Source: DATJUF01 sp035502655 (GTDB lineage: Bacteria > Desulfobacterota > Binatia > Binatales > Binataceae). Taken from it: a stretch of 12,542 nt of DNA. The position numbers were made by a program, and so were the translations under genes. Location: assembly GCA_035502655.1 (NCBI GenBank), contig DATJUF010000121.1, positions 1-12,542 of the forward strand, written 5' to 3'. Below are positions 1 to 7,153 of this stretch, in pieces; position 1 is the first letter of the stretch; each line of letters opens with the position of its first letter. The notes beneath the pieces were generated by a model, which did no database searches, was not told where the DNA came from, and saw only the letters and a list, made by a program, of their open reading frames with translations.

Positions 1-69
1 GATCTGGTAATCACCGGCGCGACGGGCACCAACGTTGCTGATATAATGGTGGCATTGGTGAACTTCTGA
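1..69 (+). CDS. C-terminal end of a probable MOFRL-family glycerate 2-kinase (partial)
   Basis: Frame 1 is open from the left edge to a TGA at 67-69 and encodes 22 residues ending DLVITGATGTNVADIMVALV-NF. The pattern of a hydrophobic strand, then TG-x-TGTNV-x-D and a hydrophobic tail ending the protein, is what I know from the C-terminus of MOFRL-type glycerate kinases (TtuD/GckA-like), which phosphorylate D-glycerate to 2-phosphoglycerate in the cytosol. Only the extreme C-terminus is visible, so the family call rests on one motif. The gene lies on the same strand as the isocitrate dehydrogenase that follows after about 180 bases. Confidence 0.6.
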   Translation, partial: DLVITGATGTNVADIMVALVNF

Positions 70-246
70 AACGTCAGTTTTGCGTTTTCGATTCGGGTCC
101 AAAACAGGATCGGAAAAAGGGCTTTTCAGCGCAGATACACAGGCGCTAGGGCCTGCGCCGAAGCGCGGAGGTTTTGCTGCGTCTCGGGATGCGTCGGAGA
201 TTTGCATGATCAAGATTAGTAAAGCCGTTTGATTGTGGACAGGGCG
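70..246. other. Intergenic region upstream of the isocitrate dehydrogenase gene
   Basis: This stretch of 177 bases separates the glycerate-kinase tail from the isocitrate dehydrogenase gene. It probably carries the promoter of the latter, but I see no convincing -35/-10 pair. Overlapping short inverted repeats (for example GGCGC at 143-147 with GCGCC further on, loop about 8) could form a small hairpin. There is no U-rich tail that would make it a clear terminator. Confidence 0.4.
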
Positions 247-1368
247 ATGGAAGAGGCAAGTGGGGGAAAGACGGTGAAGCCGGTGAAGCCGGTGAAGCCG
301 AACATGAAGGCGCATAAGTGCGCGGCGCTGGAGAACGGCGACGGCGTGAGCCATCGGGAGGCGGTGGCGGTGACGCTGATTCCGGGCGATGGAATCGGAC
401 CGGAGGTGATGGCGGCGGCGGTCAAGGTAATCGAGGAGAGCGGGGTCCGGATCAAGTGGGATACGCAAGAGGCGGGGGCAGCGGCGCTCAAGCGTTACGA
501 CGATCCGGTGCCAGCGGCGCTGATAAGCTCGCTGCGGCGGACGCGAATCGCGCTGAAGGGGCCGCTCGAGACGCGGGTCGCCACGGGCTTTCGCTCGATC
601 AACGTGTACTTGCGCAAGACCTTTGACCTCTATGCGAATCTGAGGCCGACGCGCAGCCTGCCCGGAGTCGAGACCCCGTTTCGCAATGTCGATCTGATCG
701 TGGTGCGTGAAAATACCGAGGATTTGTATGCCGGAATCGAGCATCAGGTGACGCCCGGGGTGGTCGAGAGCGTGAAGATAATCACTGCGAGGGCGTCGAC
801 CCGGATCGCGCGCTTTGCGTTCGAGTATGCGCGGCGGAATCAGCGCAAATCGGTCACGGCGGTCCATAAGGCGAATATCATGAAGCTGTCGGATGGGCTG
901 TTCCTGAAGTGCGCGCGGCGGGTAGCGGGAGATTATAAGGATATCGAGTATCGCGAGCAGATCGTCGACGCGGCGTGCATGAAGCTGGTGACCGCGCCCT
1001 CGAGCTTCGACGTGTTGCTGCTGGAGAATCTTTACGGCGATATCGTGTCGGATCTATGCGCCGGACTGGTGGGAGGGCTGGGGCTGGTGCCCGGGGCGAA
1101 TTATGGCGAGCACGGGGCGATTTTCGAGGCGGTCCATGGGACCGCGCCGGATATCGCCGGCCGCAACTGCGCGAATCCGATTGCGGCGATATTGTCAGGC
1201 GCGATGCTGGTCGAGTATTTGGGCCATCCGCAAGTCGCAGAGCGAATCCGGACAGCGGTGCAACGGGCGCTGCGATCCGGGCGGGCGAAGACGCCTGACC
1301 TTGGCGGGAAGGCGACCACGACGCAGATGACTGAGGTGATTCTGGAGGAGCTGAAGCAGGCGGCCTGA
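247..1368 (+). CDS. NAD-dependent isocitrate dehydrogenase (isocitrate/isopropylmalate dehydrogenase family)
   Basis: This cytosolic enzyme would oxidatively decarboxylate isocitrate to 2-oxoglutarate in the TCA cycle. Numbered from ATG 247 (373 aa), the family landmarks are: IPGDGIGPEV at about 45-54; S117-x-N119 in the isocitrate gamma-carboxylate segment; R123, R133 and R154 for substrate binding; RENTEDLYAG with Y161; K208 in VHKANIMK; metal-binding aspartates D241, D265 and D269; and HGTAPDIAG at 297-305. S-x-N and the RKTFDLYANLRP segment point to isocitrate rather than isopropylmalate. Asp302-Ile303 after HGTAP, in place of the Lys-Tyr pair of NADP enzymes, points to NAD. The conserved core starts only near residue 42, so about 40 extra N-terminal residues are predicted, including a VKP-VKP-VKP repeat. 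The start is uncertain: TTG 229, ATG 247 (chosen, GGA upstream), ATG 304, or GTG 370, which has a good GGGAGG eight bases upstream and would give a near-standard length. A homoisocitrate or tartrate dehydrogenase relative is less likely. Confidence 0.88.
   Translation: MEEASGGKTVKPVKPVKPNMKAHKCAALENGDGVSHREAVAVTLIPGDGIGPEVMAAAVKVIEESGVRIKWDTQEAGAAALKRYDDPVPAALISSLRRTRIALKGPLETRVATGFRSINVYLRKTFDLYANLRPTRSLPGVETPFRNVDLIVVRENTEDLYAGIEHQVTPGVVESVKIITARASTRIARFAFEYARRNQRKSVTAVHKANIMKLSDGLFLKCARRVAGDYKDIEYREQIVDAACMKLVTAPSSFDVLLLENLYGDIVSDLCAGLVGGLGLVPGANYGEHGAIFEAVHGTAPDIAGRNCANPIAAILSGAMLVEYLGHPQVAERIRTAVQRALRSGRAKTPDLGGKATTTQMTEVILEELKQAA
273..299 (+). repeat. Three tandem copies of a 9-base unit (GGTGAAGCC)
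   Basis: Three perfect head-to-tail 9-base copies lie in the predicted N-terminal extension of the isocitrate dehydrogenase gene and read as VKP-VKP-VKP in its frame. Because the unit is a multiple of three, gain or loss of copies by slippage would keep the frame. The repeat lies upstream of the conserved core. If translation really starts at GTG 370, it is 5' leader rather than protein. Confidence 0.85.
356..361 (+). promoter_or_regulatory. Possible ribosome binding site (GGGAGG) for an alternative GTG start at 370
   Basis: GGGAGG lies eight bases before GTG 370. That GTG would begin the protein directly at the first beta strand of the dehydrogenase core (MTLIPGDGIGPEV) and give about 332 residues, close to the usual size of short NAD-type family members. 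None of the upstream starts has a site this good. The same bases also encode residues of the extended reading frame, so the match may be chance in purine-rich coding DNA. Confidence 0.35.
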
Positions 1369-1458
1369 AGCGGCGCACCATAAGCTCGGCGCAAGTTCAG
1401 GATAAAGGTCGGGCAGCTCTTTTGCGGCAAATCGCAGTTCGCTATTTATGGTGTCCTT

Positions 1459-2070
1459 ATGAGCAAGGCGGCCAAGCAGTCAGACAAGCAGGTGGATGGG
1501 CGGCTGCCGCCGGGGCAGTTTCTGACGACCAATTTTCCGGTCTTGAGCTATGGGCCGGCGCCGCGCTTTAATCCGGCAAAGTGGGATTTCAAGCTGATCG
1601 GGCTGGCCGAGCCGCAACTGCGCTTTACCTGGGAGCAATTCCGGGCCTTGCCGCGAAGCACTCAAATAGCAGACTTTCATTGCGTGACGACCTGGTCGCG
1701 CTATGACAATCGCTGGGAAGGGGTCAGGGTGCGCGACTTGATGGCGATGGTCAGAATCGATCCGAGGGCGCGCTATGTGTTTGTCCGCTGTGACGGCGGT
1801 TATACAACGAATCTGCCATTGGCGGAGTTCCTGGGCGATGATGTGATGCTGGCGTGGGGACATGATGGACGCGACCTCGACCCGGATCATGGCTTTCCGC
1901 TCAGGCTGGTGGTGCCAAAATTGTACGGCTGGAAGAGCGCGAAGTGGGTGCGGTCGATCGAGTTCTCGATCAACGACCAGCGTGGTTTCTGGGAAGTGCG
2001 CGGGTACCATAACCATGCCGACCCGTGGACCGAAGAACGCTATTCATTTCAGGAAGAACCGGAAGAATAA
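1459..2070 (+). CDS. Sulfite-oxidase-like molybdopterin-dependent oxidoreductase, cytosolic
   Basis: The 203-residue protein matches the sulfite oxidase catalytic fold (oxidoreductase molybdopterin-binding domain, COG2041 type). The molybdenum-ligating cysteine is most likely C75 in FHCVTTWS, followed by W86-EGV. Later family landmarks are the FPLRLVVPKLYGWKSAKWV segment (about 146-164) and RGYHNHADPW-EERY near the C-terminus (181-195). There is no heme domain, no dimerisation domain, and no twin-arginine or Sec signal, unlike periplasmic MsrP (YedY) and most sulfite dehydrogenases, so it should act in the cytosol. The physiological substrate and electron partner are unknown. ATG 1459 is chosen although its ribosome binding site is weak. 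The gene follows the isocitrate dehydrogenase by 90 bases and precedes glpD by 81 bases on the same strand. No molybdopterin-synthesis gene is nearby. Confidence 0.85.
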   Translation: MSKAAKQSDKQVDGRLPPGQFLTTNFPVLSYGPAPRFNPAKWDFKLIGLAEPQLRFTWEQFRALPRSTQIADFHCVTTWSRYDNRWEGVRVRDLMAMVRIDPRARYVFVRCDGGYTTNLPLAEFLGDDVMLAWGHDGRDLDPDHGFPLRLVVPKLYGWKSAKWVRSIEFSINDQRGFWEVRGYHNHADPWTEERYSFQEEPEE

Positions 2071-2151
2071 TCCAAATAGCTTGCTGCCGCCGGGTTTGCG
2101 GCTTTCAGCGAAAGGGCATGCCAGCGTGGTGAAACGTTCCGCGCGGTACTG

Positions 2152-3843
2152 ATGGACCTCGGCGGGACCGGAGAGACGAAGGCCGCATTGAATCGGGCGG
2201 CAGAGCTTACGCGCTTAGGCGCTGAGACGTTCGACCTGGCGGTAATCGGTGGCGGAATCAACGGGGCAGCAATCGCCCGGGATGCGGCGCTGCGCGGACT
2301 CAGCGTCGCGCTGGTGGATCGCGGTGATTTCGCCGGGGCAACTTCCTCACATTCGTCGAAACTGATTCATGGCGGCTTGCGCTATCTGCCGCAGGGCCAG
2401 ATTCGGCTCGTCTACCATTCGCTGCGCGAGCGTGAACGCCTGCGGCGGCTGACCGCGCCCCACCTGGTACGGCCGATCCGGTTTCTATTCCCGTTTTATG
2501 CGGGAAGGCATCCGGGGCGGTGGACCGTCGGCGCGGGTCTGGTTGTTTATGACCTGTTCGCGCGGACGGCGCCAGCCGAGCGTAATCGAAGGCTCAATAC
2601 CGCAGCGGTGCAGGCGCTGGAACCCGGACTCGAAGCGAAAGGACTGTGCGGCGGGGCGCTTTATTATGACGGGTGGGCAGACGACGCACGGCTCGTGATC
2701 GAGAACATCCTTGACACGGCGATGCACGGCGGGGCGGTGGTGAATTACGCCGAAGCCGAAAGCCTGACGCATACGGAAGGGCGGTTGACGTCGGTGATTG
2801 TGCGTGATCGTGCAAGCGGGGCGCGGACTGAACTGCGGGCCCGCTGCTTTGTCAATGCCGCGGGTCCGTGGCTGGATCGAATACGGATGATGGATGAGCC
2901 GGCGGCGCGGCCGAGTATGCGGCTGACCAAGGGAGTCCACCTGGTGGTCAGCGCGGCGCGGCTGCGGATCGAAAACGCCCTGGTTCTGACTGATACGGCC
3001 GGGCGGATCGTGTTCGTAATGCCGCATAACGGCTGGACCCTGATCGGAACGACCGACACGGATTATAAGGGCGATCCGGCGGAAGTACGGGCGGAGGCCG
3101 AGGATTCGGATTATTTAATTGGCGTAGTGAATCAGGCGATACCAGAGGCGCGGCTGGGACGGCGGGATATTACTCACAGCTTCGCTGGGCTGCGGGTGCT
3201 GCCGTCGCGTGACGGCGGGCGGACGCCGTCGGCGGTCGCGCGCGAGGAGGTAATCAGCGAGAGTGCGTCGGGGCTGATCTCGATTGGCGGAGGCAAGCTG
3301 ACGAGCCATCGGGGAACCGGGGAGCGGATAGGTGCGATGGTGATGGCGCGGCTGGGACGGCCCGCCGCGCCGAGTCCGACACGCACGGCGCCGCTGCCGG
3401 GAGCTCGCCCAACTATGAACGCGTTCGCTCAAGACCATGCTAATGGGCGGTCGTGGCGGGCGTGGTTTCCGTGGCTGGAAGAACGCTACGGATCGCGCGC
3501 CGCGATCGTGGCCGAAATAGTGGCTTCGAGTAAGATGCCGGAAATGGCCGAACCGTTGGCGGCTGACACGCTGGCGATTAGGGCGGAAGTGGCCTTCGCG
3601 GTACGCTATGAATGGGCAAGGACGGTGAGCGATTTCTTGATCCGGCGGACGGCTATGGCGTGGCGGAATCCACCGTCCGCGATCGCGTCGGCGCCAGCGG
3701 TGGGACGAATCATGGCGGACGAATTGGCATGGGATAGGGCGACAATGGAAGCACAGGTGGCGTCATTCCTGGCGGAGATGAGCAGCGCCGCAGGTGGCGG
3801 CAGTCCGGTGATGATCAAGGGTGGCGAGGCCGAACGTGCGTAA
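2152..3843 (+). CDS. glpD: FAD-dependent glycerol-3-phosphate dehydrogenase
   Basis: GlpD oxidises sn-glycerol 3-phosphate to dihydroxyacetone phosphate and passes electrons to the quinone pool as a peripheral membrane flavoprotein. The 563-residue product has the N-terminal dinucleotide-binding GGGINGAAIARDAALRG at 33-49, which binds FAD, and the family signature ATSSHSSKLIHGGLRYL at 63-79. It continues with FVMPHNGWTLIGTTDTDY in the substrate/FAD domain and a late GGGKLTSHR segment. The C-terminal helical domain contains AEVAFAVRYEWARTVSDFL followed by RRT, typical of the family. The length is normal. ATG 2152 has no clear ribosome binding site; TTG 2188, with AAGG five bases upstream, is an alternative that leaves the FAD motif intact. 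No glycerol kinase or facilitator gene is next to it, so the role may be phospholipid-derived glycerol phosphate or redox shuttling rather than glycerol uptake. Its last 23 bases overlap the predicted start of nth. Confidence 0.93.
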   Translation: MDLGGTGETKAALNRAAELTRLGAETFDLAVIGGGINGAAIARDAALRGLSVALVDRGDFAGATSSHSSKLIHGGLRYLPQGQIRLVYHSLRERERLRRLTAPHLVRPIRFLFPFYAGRHPGRWTVGAGLVVYDLFARTAPAERNRRLNTAAVQALEPGLEAKGLCGGALYYDGWADDARLVIENILDTAMHGGAVVNYAEAESLTHTEGRLTSVIVRDRASGARTELRARCFVNAAGPWLDRIRMMDEPAARPSMRLTKGVHLVVSAARLRIENALVLTDTAGRIVFVMPHNGWTLIGTTDTDYKGDPAEVRAEAEDSDYLIGVVNQAIPEARLGRRDITHSFAGLRVLPSRDGGRTPSAVAREEVISESASGLISIGGGKLTSHRGTGERIGAMVMARLGRPAAPSPTRTAPLPGARPTMNAFAQDHANGRSWRAWFPWLEERYGSRAAIVAEIVASSKMPEMAEPLAADTLAIRAEVAFAVRYEWARTVSDFLIRRTAMAWRNPPSAIASAPAVGRIMADELAWDRATMEAQVASFLAEMSSAAGGGSPVMIKGGEAERA

Positions 3844-4702
3844 GAATCCGCTCAACGGAAGCGGTGCGGGAAAGCGCGTCAAACGAGCGGCCCTCGTTGA
3901 CGAAATGGCCCCGGATAGGGAGACGGGCGGTGCACGCGCGGCCGCTAAGGGCGTGGCGAAGAAGACAGCTTGGAAGAAAGGCGCTGGTCCAGGAAACGTC
4001 TCCAAGGGAAGCGGAAAAAAGACGAGTATAGATAAAGGAGCGGCGGCGCGAGGCGAGGATGAGGAAAAGCTGCGGGAGCGGGCTGGAAGGATCGCAACGG
4101 CGCTCGCGCGGCTCTATCCGAAGGCGCGCATCAGCCTCGATTTCACTACACCGTGGCAATGCCTCGTCGCGACAATTCTGTCAGCGCAATGCACCGATGA
4201 ACGGGTGAATCGGACGACGCCGGAACTATTCGCGCGGCTGCCCGATCCGGCGGCGATGGCGGCGGCGCCCGCCGAGGAGGTCGAGAAGCTGATCATGCCT
4301 ACTGGCTTTTATCGCCAGAAGACCAAAGCGATCCAGGGCGCTGCGCGCAAGATCCTCGGCAATTTCGGCGGCGAGGTGCCGTCGCGGATGGAGGATCTGG
4401 TGACGCTGCCGGGGGTCGGGCGCAAAACCGCGAACGTGATTCTGGGGCATGTCTACGGCGAACCGGGGCTAGTGGTCGATACTCACGTCCGGCGGCTCGC
4501 GCGGCGGCTGGGTTTGACGGCGAGCCGCGACCCGGAAGAGATCGAGATGGACCTGAGAGGGCTGTTGCCGGCAGTCGAATGGACACCATTCTCGATGCGC
4601 CTGATCCTGCACGGCCGGCAGGTTTGCTATGCACGGAGGCCGCGCTGTGAAGCCTGCGCGGTGCGTCCTGACTGTCCGCGGATCGGCCTCAGCGCAAGCT
4701 AG
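3821..4702 (+). CDS. nth: Endonuclease III (DNA glycosylase/AP lyase) with a lysine-rich N-terminal extension
   Basis: Nth excises oxidised pyrimidines and cleaves the abasic site in base excision repair. Numbered from GTG 3821 (293 aa), the core begins near residue 84. LVATILSAQCTDERVN (115-130) matches the conserved helix. The helix-hairpin-helix LPGVGRKTANVIL holds catalytic K202, and VVDTHV holds catalytic D220. A complete [4Fe-4S] site is present as C269-x6-C276-x2-C279-x5-C285. Residues 1-80 form an unusual low-complexity tail with 19 Lys/Arg, rich in Gly, Ala and Ser and presumably disordered. The start is uncertain: GTG 3821 has AAGG directly against it, whereas GTG 3836 has GAGG six bases upstream and overlaps the glpD stop. 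Either way the gene overlaps glpD, so translation is probably coupled. A MutY-type adenine glycosylase is unlikely because the protein is short and has the Lys of bifunctional enzymes. Confidence 0.94.
   Translation: MARPNVRKNPLNGSGAGKRVKRAALVDEMAPDRETGGARAAAKGVAKKTAWKKGAGPGNVSKGSGKKTSIDKGAAARGEDEEKLRERAGRIATALARLYPKARISLDFTTPWQCLVATILSAQCTDERVNRTTPELFARLPDPAAMAAAPAEEVEKLIMPTGFYRQKTKAIQGAARKILGNFGGEVPSRMEDLVTLPGVGRKTANVILGHVYGEPGLVVDTHVRRLARRLGLTASRDPEEIEMDLRGLLPAVEWTPFSMRLILHGRQVCYARRPRCEACAVRPDCPRIGLSAS
3826..3829 (+). promoter_or_regulatory. Ribosome binding site GAGG favouring GTG 3836 as nth start
   Basis: GAGG lies six bases before GTG 3836, inside the last codons of glpD. This spacing is better than that of the upstream GTG 3821, where AAGG directly abuts the start codon. 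The choice changes the protein by only five residues and keeps the lysine-rich tail. Confidence 0.4.
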
Positions 4703-4957
4703 AGCCAGCCGGTATGGTGCGGGCGCTCAACAAAGCGGCGCTCAATCACATCCCGCCGCGATTACTGTTTAAACCAGCTCCTCTTATCAAGTATGGCCTT
4801 CCGATACGGCCTGAGACTAATAACCCAAGGTAGCTAATACAGTCGAAGTGTATTGATCAGCGCCCGGCTAGTGATCACGCTATCCGGCTTGAGAATTGAC
4901 TCGCGCTGTTGCACATTCCATGAGAGGCGAATTTTAGCTTTTTCTTTGAGGATCGCG
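4703..4957. other. Intergenic region (255 bases) with short repeats, no gene seen
   Basis: No convincing coding sequence lies here. The luciferase-family reading frame stays open back to a TTG at 4853, but the conserved protein starts at 4958. The region holds a 9-base direct repeat GGCGCTCAA (4722-4730 and 4737-4745) and two copies of the palindrome TGATCA (4854-4859 and 4872-4877), the second within GTGATCAC. TTGACT at 4896-4901 could be a -35 box, but no good -10 box follows. It presumably carries the promoter of the downstream pair of genes. Confidence 0.5.
4854..4877. promoter_or_regulatory. Paired TGATCA palindromes, possible operator
   Basis: Two TGATCA hexamers start 18 bases apart (4854-4859 and 4872-4877), and the second extends to the 8-base palindrome GTGATCAC. 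They lie about 80-100 bases before the luciferase-family start codon, where a regulator could bind. Six-base palindromes arise often by chance, so this is only a candidate. Confidence 0.2.
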
Positions 4958-5809
4958 ATGAAATACGGACTGTCGTTCTTTCCCACTGATTTTACTATCC
5001 GGTTTGACGAACTGGCTCGCGCGGCGGAAGCCCATGGGTTCGATTCGCTGCTGATCGCCGAGCATACCCATATTCCGGCTTCACGCCTGACGGTTCCGGC
5101 GTCGGGAATGCGCGACCTGCCACCGCAATACTCGCACACGCTAGATCCGTTTGTGGCGCTAGCGGCCGCGGCGGCAGTGACCAAAACGCTCAAGCTGGGG
5201 ACGGGCGTGTGCCTAGTGATCGAGCGCGATCCGATAATTACCGCAAAGGAAGTGGCGAGCCTCGACCTGCTTTCCAACGGCCGCTTTATCTTTGGCGTGG
5301 GGGCCGGCTGGAACCAGGAGGAGATGGAGAACCATGGCACCGAGTTCAAGAGCCGCCGGCGGCTGATGCGCGAGCGGATCGAGGCGATGAAGGCGATCTG
5401 GACGCAGGACGAACCCGCTTATCGCGGCAAGTTCGTCAATTTCGATCCGATCTGGTGTTATCCAAAGCCCGTACAGAAACCATGGCCGCCGATCATAATG
5501 GGTGGACAAGCACCGGCGGCGATGCGCGCGGCGATCGCTTATGCTGACGGCTGGATGCCGACCGTGCGCGGCGACGCCTTCTTCTCTAAGCTTGGTGAAT
5601 TTCGCGAATTGCTGAATCAATCGAGCGATCCCAAGACCTTGTCGATAGGCGCGTATTATGAGCCAAGTGGCAACCTCGATCAGGATCGCCGCGCGCTCGC
5701 GAAGTTTGCCGACGCTGAGATTGATTACGTCTCGAGCTGGGTGCCGCCGGAAAGCCGCGACAAGGTGCTGGCGAACGTCGAGGCGTGGTCGAGGCTGATT
5801 GAACATTAG
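4958..5809 (+). CDS. Luciferase-like (LLM) class flavin/F420-dependent oxidoreductase
   Basis: The 283-residue TIM-barrel protein belongs to the bacterial luciferase/F420-dependent reductase superfamily, whose members use FMN or F420 to oxygenate or reduce small organic substrates in the cytosol. Evidence includes the opening MKYGLSFFPTD strand, the helix FDELARAAEAHGFDSLLIAEH (about 17-36), LKLGTGVCLVIERDPIITAKEVASLD (about 78-103), the signature LSNGRFIFGVGAGWNQEEM (105-123), and PWPPIIMGGQAPAAMR (175-190) followed by ADGWMP. Closest by eye are the TIGR03619/Rv2161c-type F420 proteins, but the cofactor cannot be decided from sequence alone. ATG 4958 is chosen because GAGG (4948-4951) lies six bases upstream and the conserved strand begins there. 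The acyl-CoA dehydrogenase follows after 109 bases on the same strand. The two could act in sequence in a degradation pathway. Confidence 0.88.
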   Translation: MKYGLSFFPTDFTIRFDELARAAEAHGFDSLLIAEHTHIPASRLTVPASGMRDLPPQYSHTLDPFVALAAAAAVTKTLKLGTGVCLVIERDPIITAKEVASLDLLSNGRFIFGVGAGWNQEEMENHGTEFKSRRRLMRERIEAMKAIWTQDEPAYRGKFVNFDPIWCYPKPVQKPWPPIIMGGQAPAAMRAAIAYADGWMPTVRGDAFFSKLGEFRELLNQSSDPKTLSIGAYYEPSGNLDQDRRALAKFADAEIDYVSSWVPPESRDKVLANVEAWSRLIEH

Positions 5810-5918
5810 AGCAAAAACGTATTGCGCGGAACAGGGAAACCAGGACACAGGCGACGATTCCGTTGTTGGAATTTGGTACGCCGAGTTTTGTCCAGCAGCA
5901 TCAGAGGTGATCGGATAG

Positions 5919-7106
5919 ATGGATTTCAATTACAGCGCCGAGGATGAGGCGTTTCGCGCCGAGTTCCGGGCCTGGCTCACCGCCAATGCTACACGCGAAC
6001 CGATACAATCGCTGGCTGGCGGATTCGAGCAGGACGAAGACGACTGGAGGCGAAAACTCAGTTGGTATCGGAAGCTCGCGAGTGCAGGCTGGACTTGCGT
6101 CGATTGGCCGCGCGAATTTGGCGGGCGAGGACTGAGTATTCTAAAGACCATCATTTATCATGAGGAGCTGCAACGCGCAGATGCGCCACTGCCTTTTATC
6201 GGGTCGGGGCCTTCATTGGTCGGACCAACGCTGATGCGATGGGGTACGGAGGAACAAAAGCAGCGCTTCATACCGAAGATCATCAGCGGCGAAGAAATCT
6301 GGTGCCAGGGCTACTCAGAACCGAACTCGGGTTCGGATCTCGCGTCGCTGCAAACGCGCGCGGTTGAGGACGGCGACTACTTTCGCATCAACGGGCAAAA
6401 GATCTGGACCTCGCAAGCGCAGTACGCCGATTGGGCCTTCGTGCTCTGCCGGACTGATCCCGAGGCTCCGAAGCATCGCGGAATCAGCTATTTGCTGGTG
6501 GACATGAAGACGCCCGGAATTACCGTACGTCCCCTGGTCCAGATGACCGGCACCCGAGGCTTCAACGAGGTTTTCTTTGACGACGTGCGAACGCCCAAGA
6601 AGCTTCTAGTCGGTGAAAAGAATAACGGATGGCAAGTCGCGATCACCACTCTCATGTTCGAGCGGGGCGTGGGCGGTGGCGGGCAGCCGATCGTCGCCGT
6701 TATCGACGAACTCGTGAGCCTCGCCCAGCGGGTCGGGCGCGATGGACGCCCAGCATGGGAAGATTCGAGCGTGCGCCAATCAATCGCTGAATTCAAATGC
6801 GATGCTGAGGCCCTCAAATATACCAATCTGCGCAACTTGACGCGGCGGCTGAAAGGACTGCCACCGGGCGCCGAAGGTTCGATCATGAAACTTGCCGCGA
6901 GCGAACTGAATTTGCGGATGGAGCTGTTCGCGATGGAATTGCTGGGGGCGTGGAGCCAGTTCGAATATATGGCGCCGATGGCAATTGACCAGGGCCGATG
7001 GTCCTACCGGATGCTGAGCGCTCGCGGCGGCACGATCGCAGCCGGAACCAATCAGATTCAGCACAACATCATCGGCGAGCGCGTCCTCGGCTTACCCAAG
7101 GGATGA
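5919..7106 (+). CDS. Acyl-CoA dehydrogenase family protein
   Basis: This FAD enzyme would alpha,beta-desaturate an acyl-CoA, passing electrons to ETF. The 395 residues follow the family order: an N-terminal helical domain, WPREFGGRGLS (63-73), the FAD/substrate strand WCQGYSEPNSGSDLASL (128-144), GQKIWTSQAQYADW (159-172), a GTRGFNEVFFDDVRTP segment (211-226), and the C-terminal domain ending GTNQIQHNIIGERVLGLP. The medium-chain enzyme has its catalytic Glu just before GT (YEGT); here this is Ala375. Glu248 in MFERG aligns with the base of isovaleryl-CoA dehydrogenase, so that is the likely catalytic residue. This arrangement is common in FadE-like enzymes of steroid, branched or cyclic acyl substrates. 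AGAGGTGA (5903-5910) eight bases before ATG 5919 is a good ribosome binding site. Substrate is unknown. Confidence 0.92.
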   Translation: MDFNYSAEDEAFRAEFRAWLTANATREPIQSLAGGFEQDEDDWRRKLSWYRKLASAGWTCVDWPREFGGRGLSILKTIIYHEELQRADAPLPFIGSGPSLVGPTLMRWGTEEQKQRFIPKIISGEEIWCQGYSEPNSGSDLASLQTRAVEDGDYFRINGQKIWTSQAQYADWAFVLCRTDPEAPKHRGISYLLVDMKTPGITVRPLVQMTGTRGFNEVFFDDVRTPKKLLVGEKNNGWQVAITTLMFERGVGGGGQPIVAVIDELVSLAQRVGRDGRPAWEDSSVRQSIAEFKCDAEALKYTNLRNLTRRLKGLPPGAEGSIMKLAASELNLRMELFAMELLGAWSQFEYMAPMAIDQGRWSYRMLSARGGTIAAGTNQIQHNIIGERVLGLPKG

Positions 7107-7133
7107 TCAAATCATCGGCGCTGGATCTTCTTT

Positions 7134-7153
7134 TGATCGTATTGGGACGATCA
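7134..7153. other. Small inverted repeat in the convergent gene junction
   Basis: TGATCGT (7134-7140) and ACGATCA (7147-7153) form a perfect 7-base stem with a 6-base loop. It sits between the ends of the acyl-CoA dehydrogenase gene and the convergent amidohydrolase gene, including the latter's stop codon. No U-rich tract follows on either strand, so it is not a classical intrinsic terminator, though it could still help end transcripts. Confidence 0.3.

Noticed and set aside
878..1381. A 167-codon - strand open frame opposite the isocitrate dehydrogenase gene
   Set aside because: Its translation is Arg/Ser/Pro-rich low complexity as expected from the reverse strand of a GC-rich gene, and the + strand carries clear catalytic motifs.
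4853..4957. N-terminal extension of the luciferase-family protein from TTG 4853
   Set aside because: The conserved first strand begins at ATG 4958, which has GAGG six bases upstream. The 35 extra codons do not resemble the family or a signal peptide.
5213..5929. A 238-codon - strand open frame opposite the luciferase-family gene
   Set aside because: It overlaps a conserved gene along most of its length, contains no domain I recognise, and has no credible ribosome binding site.
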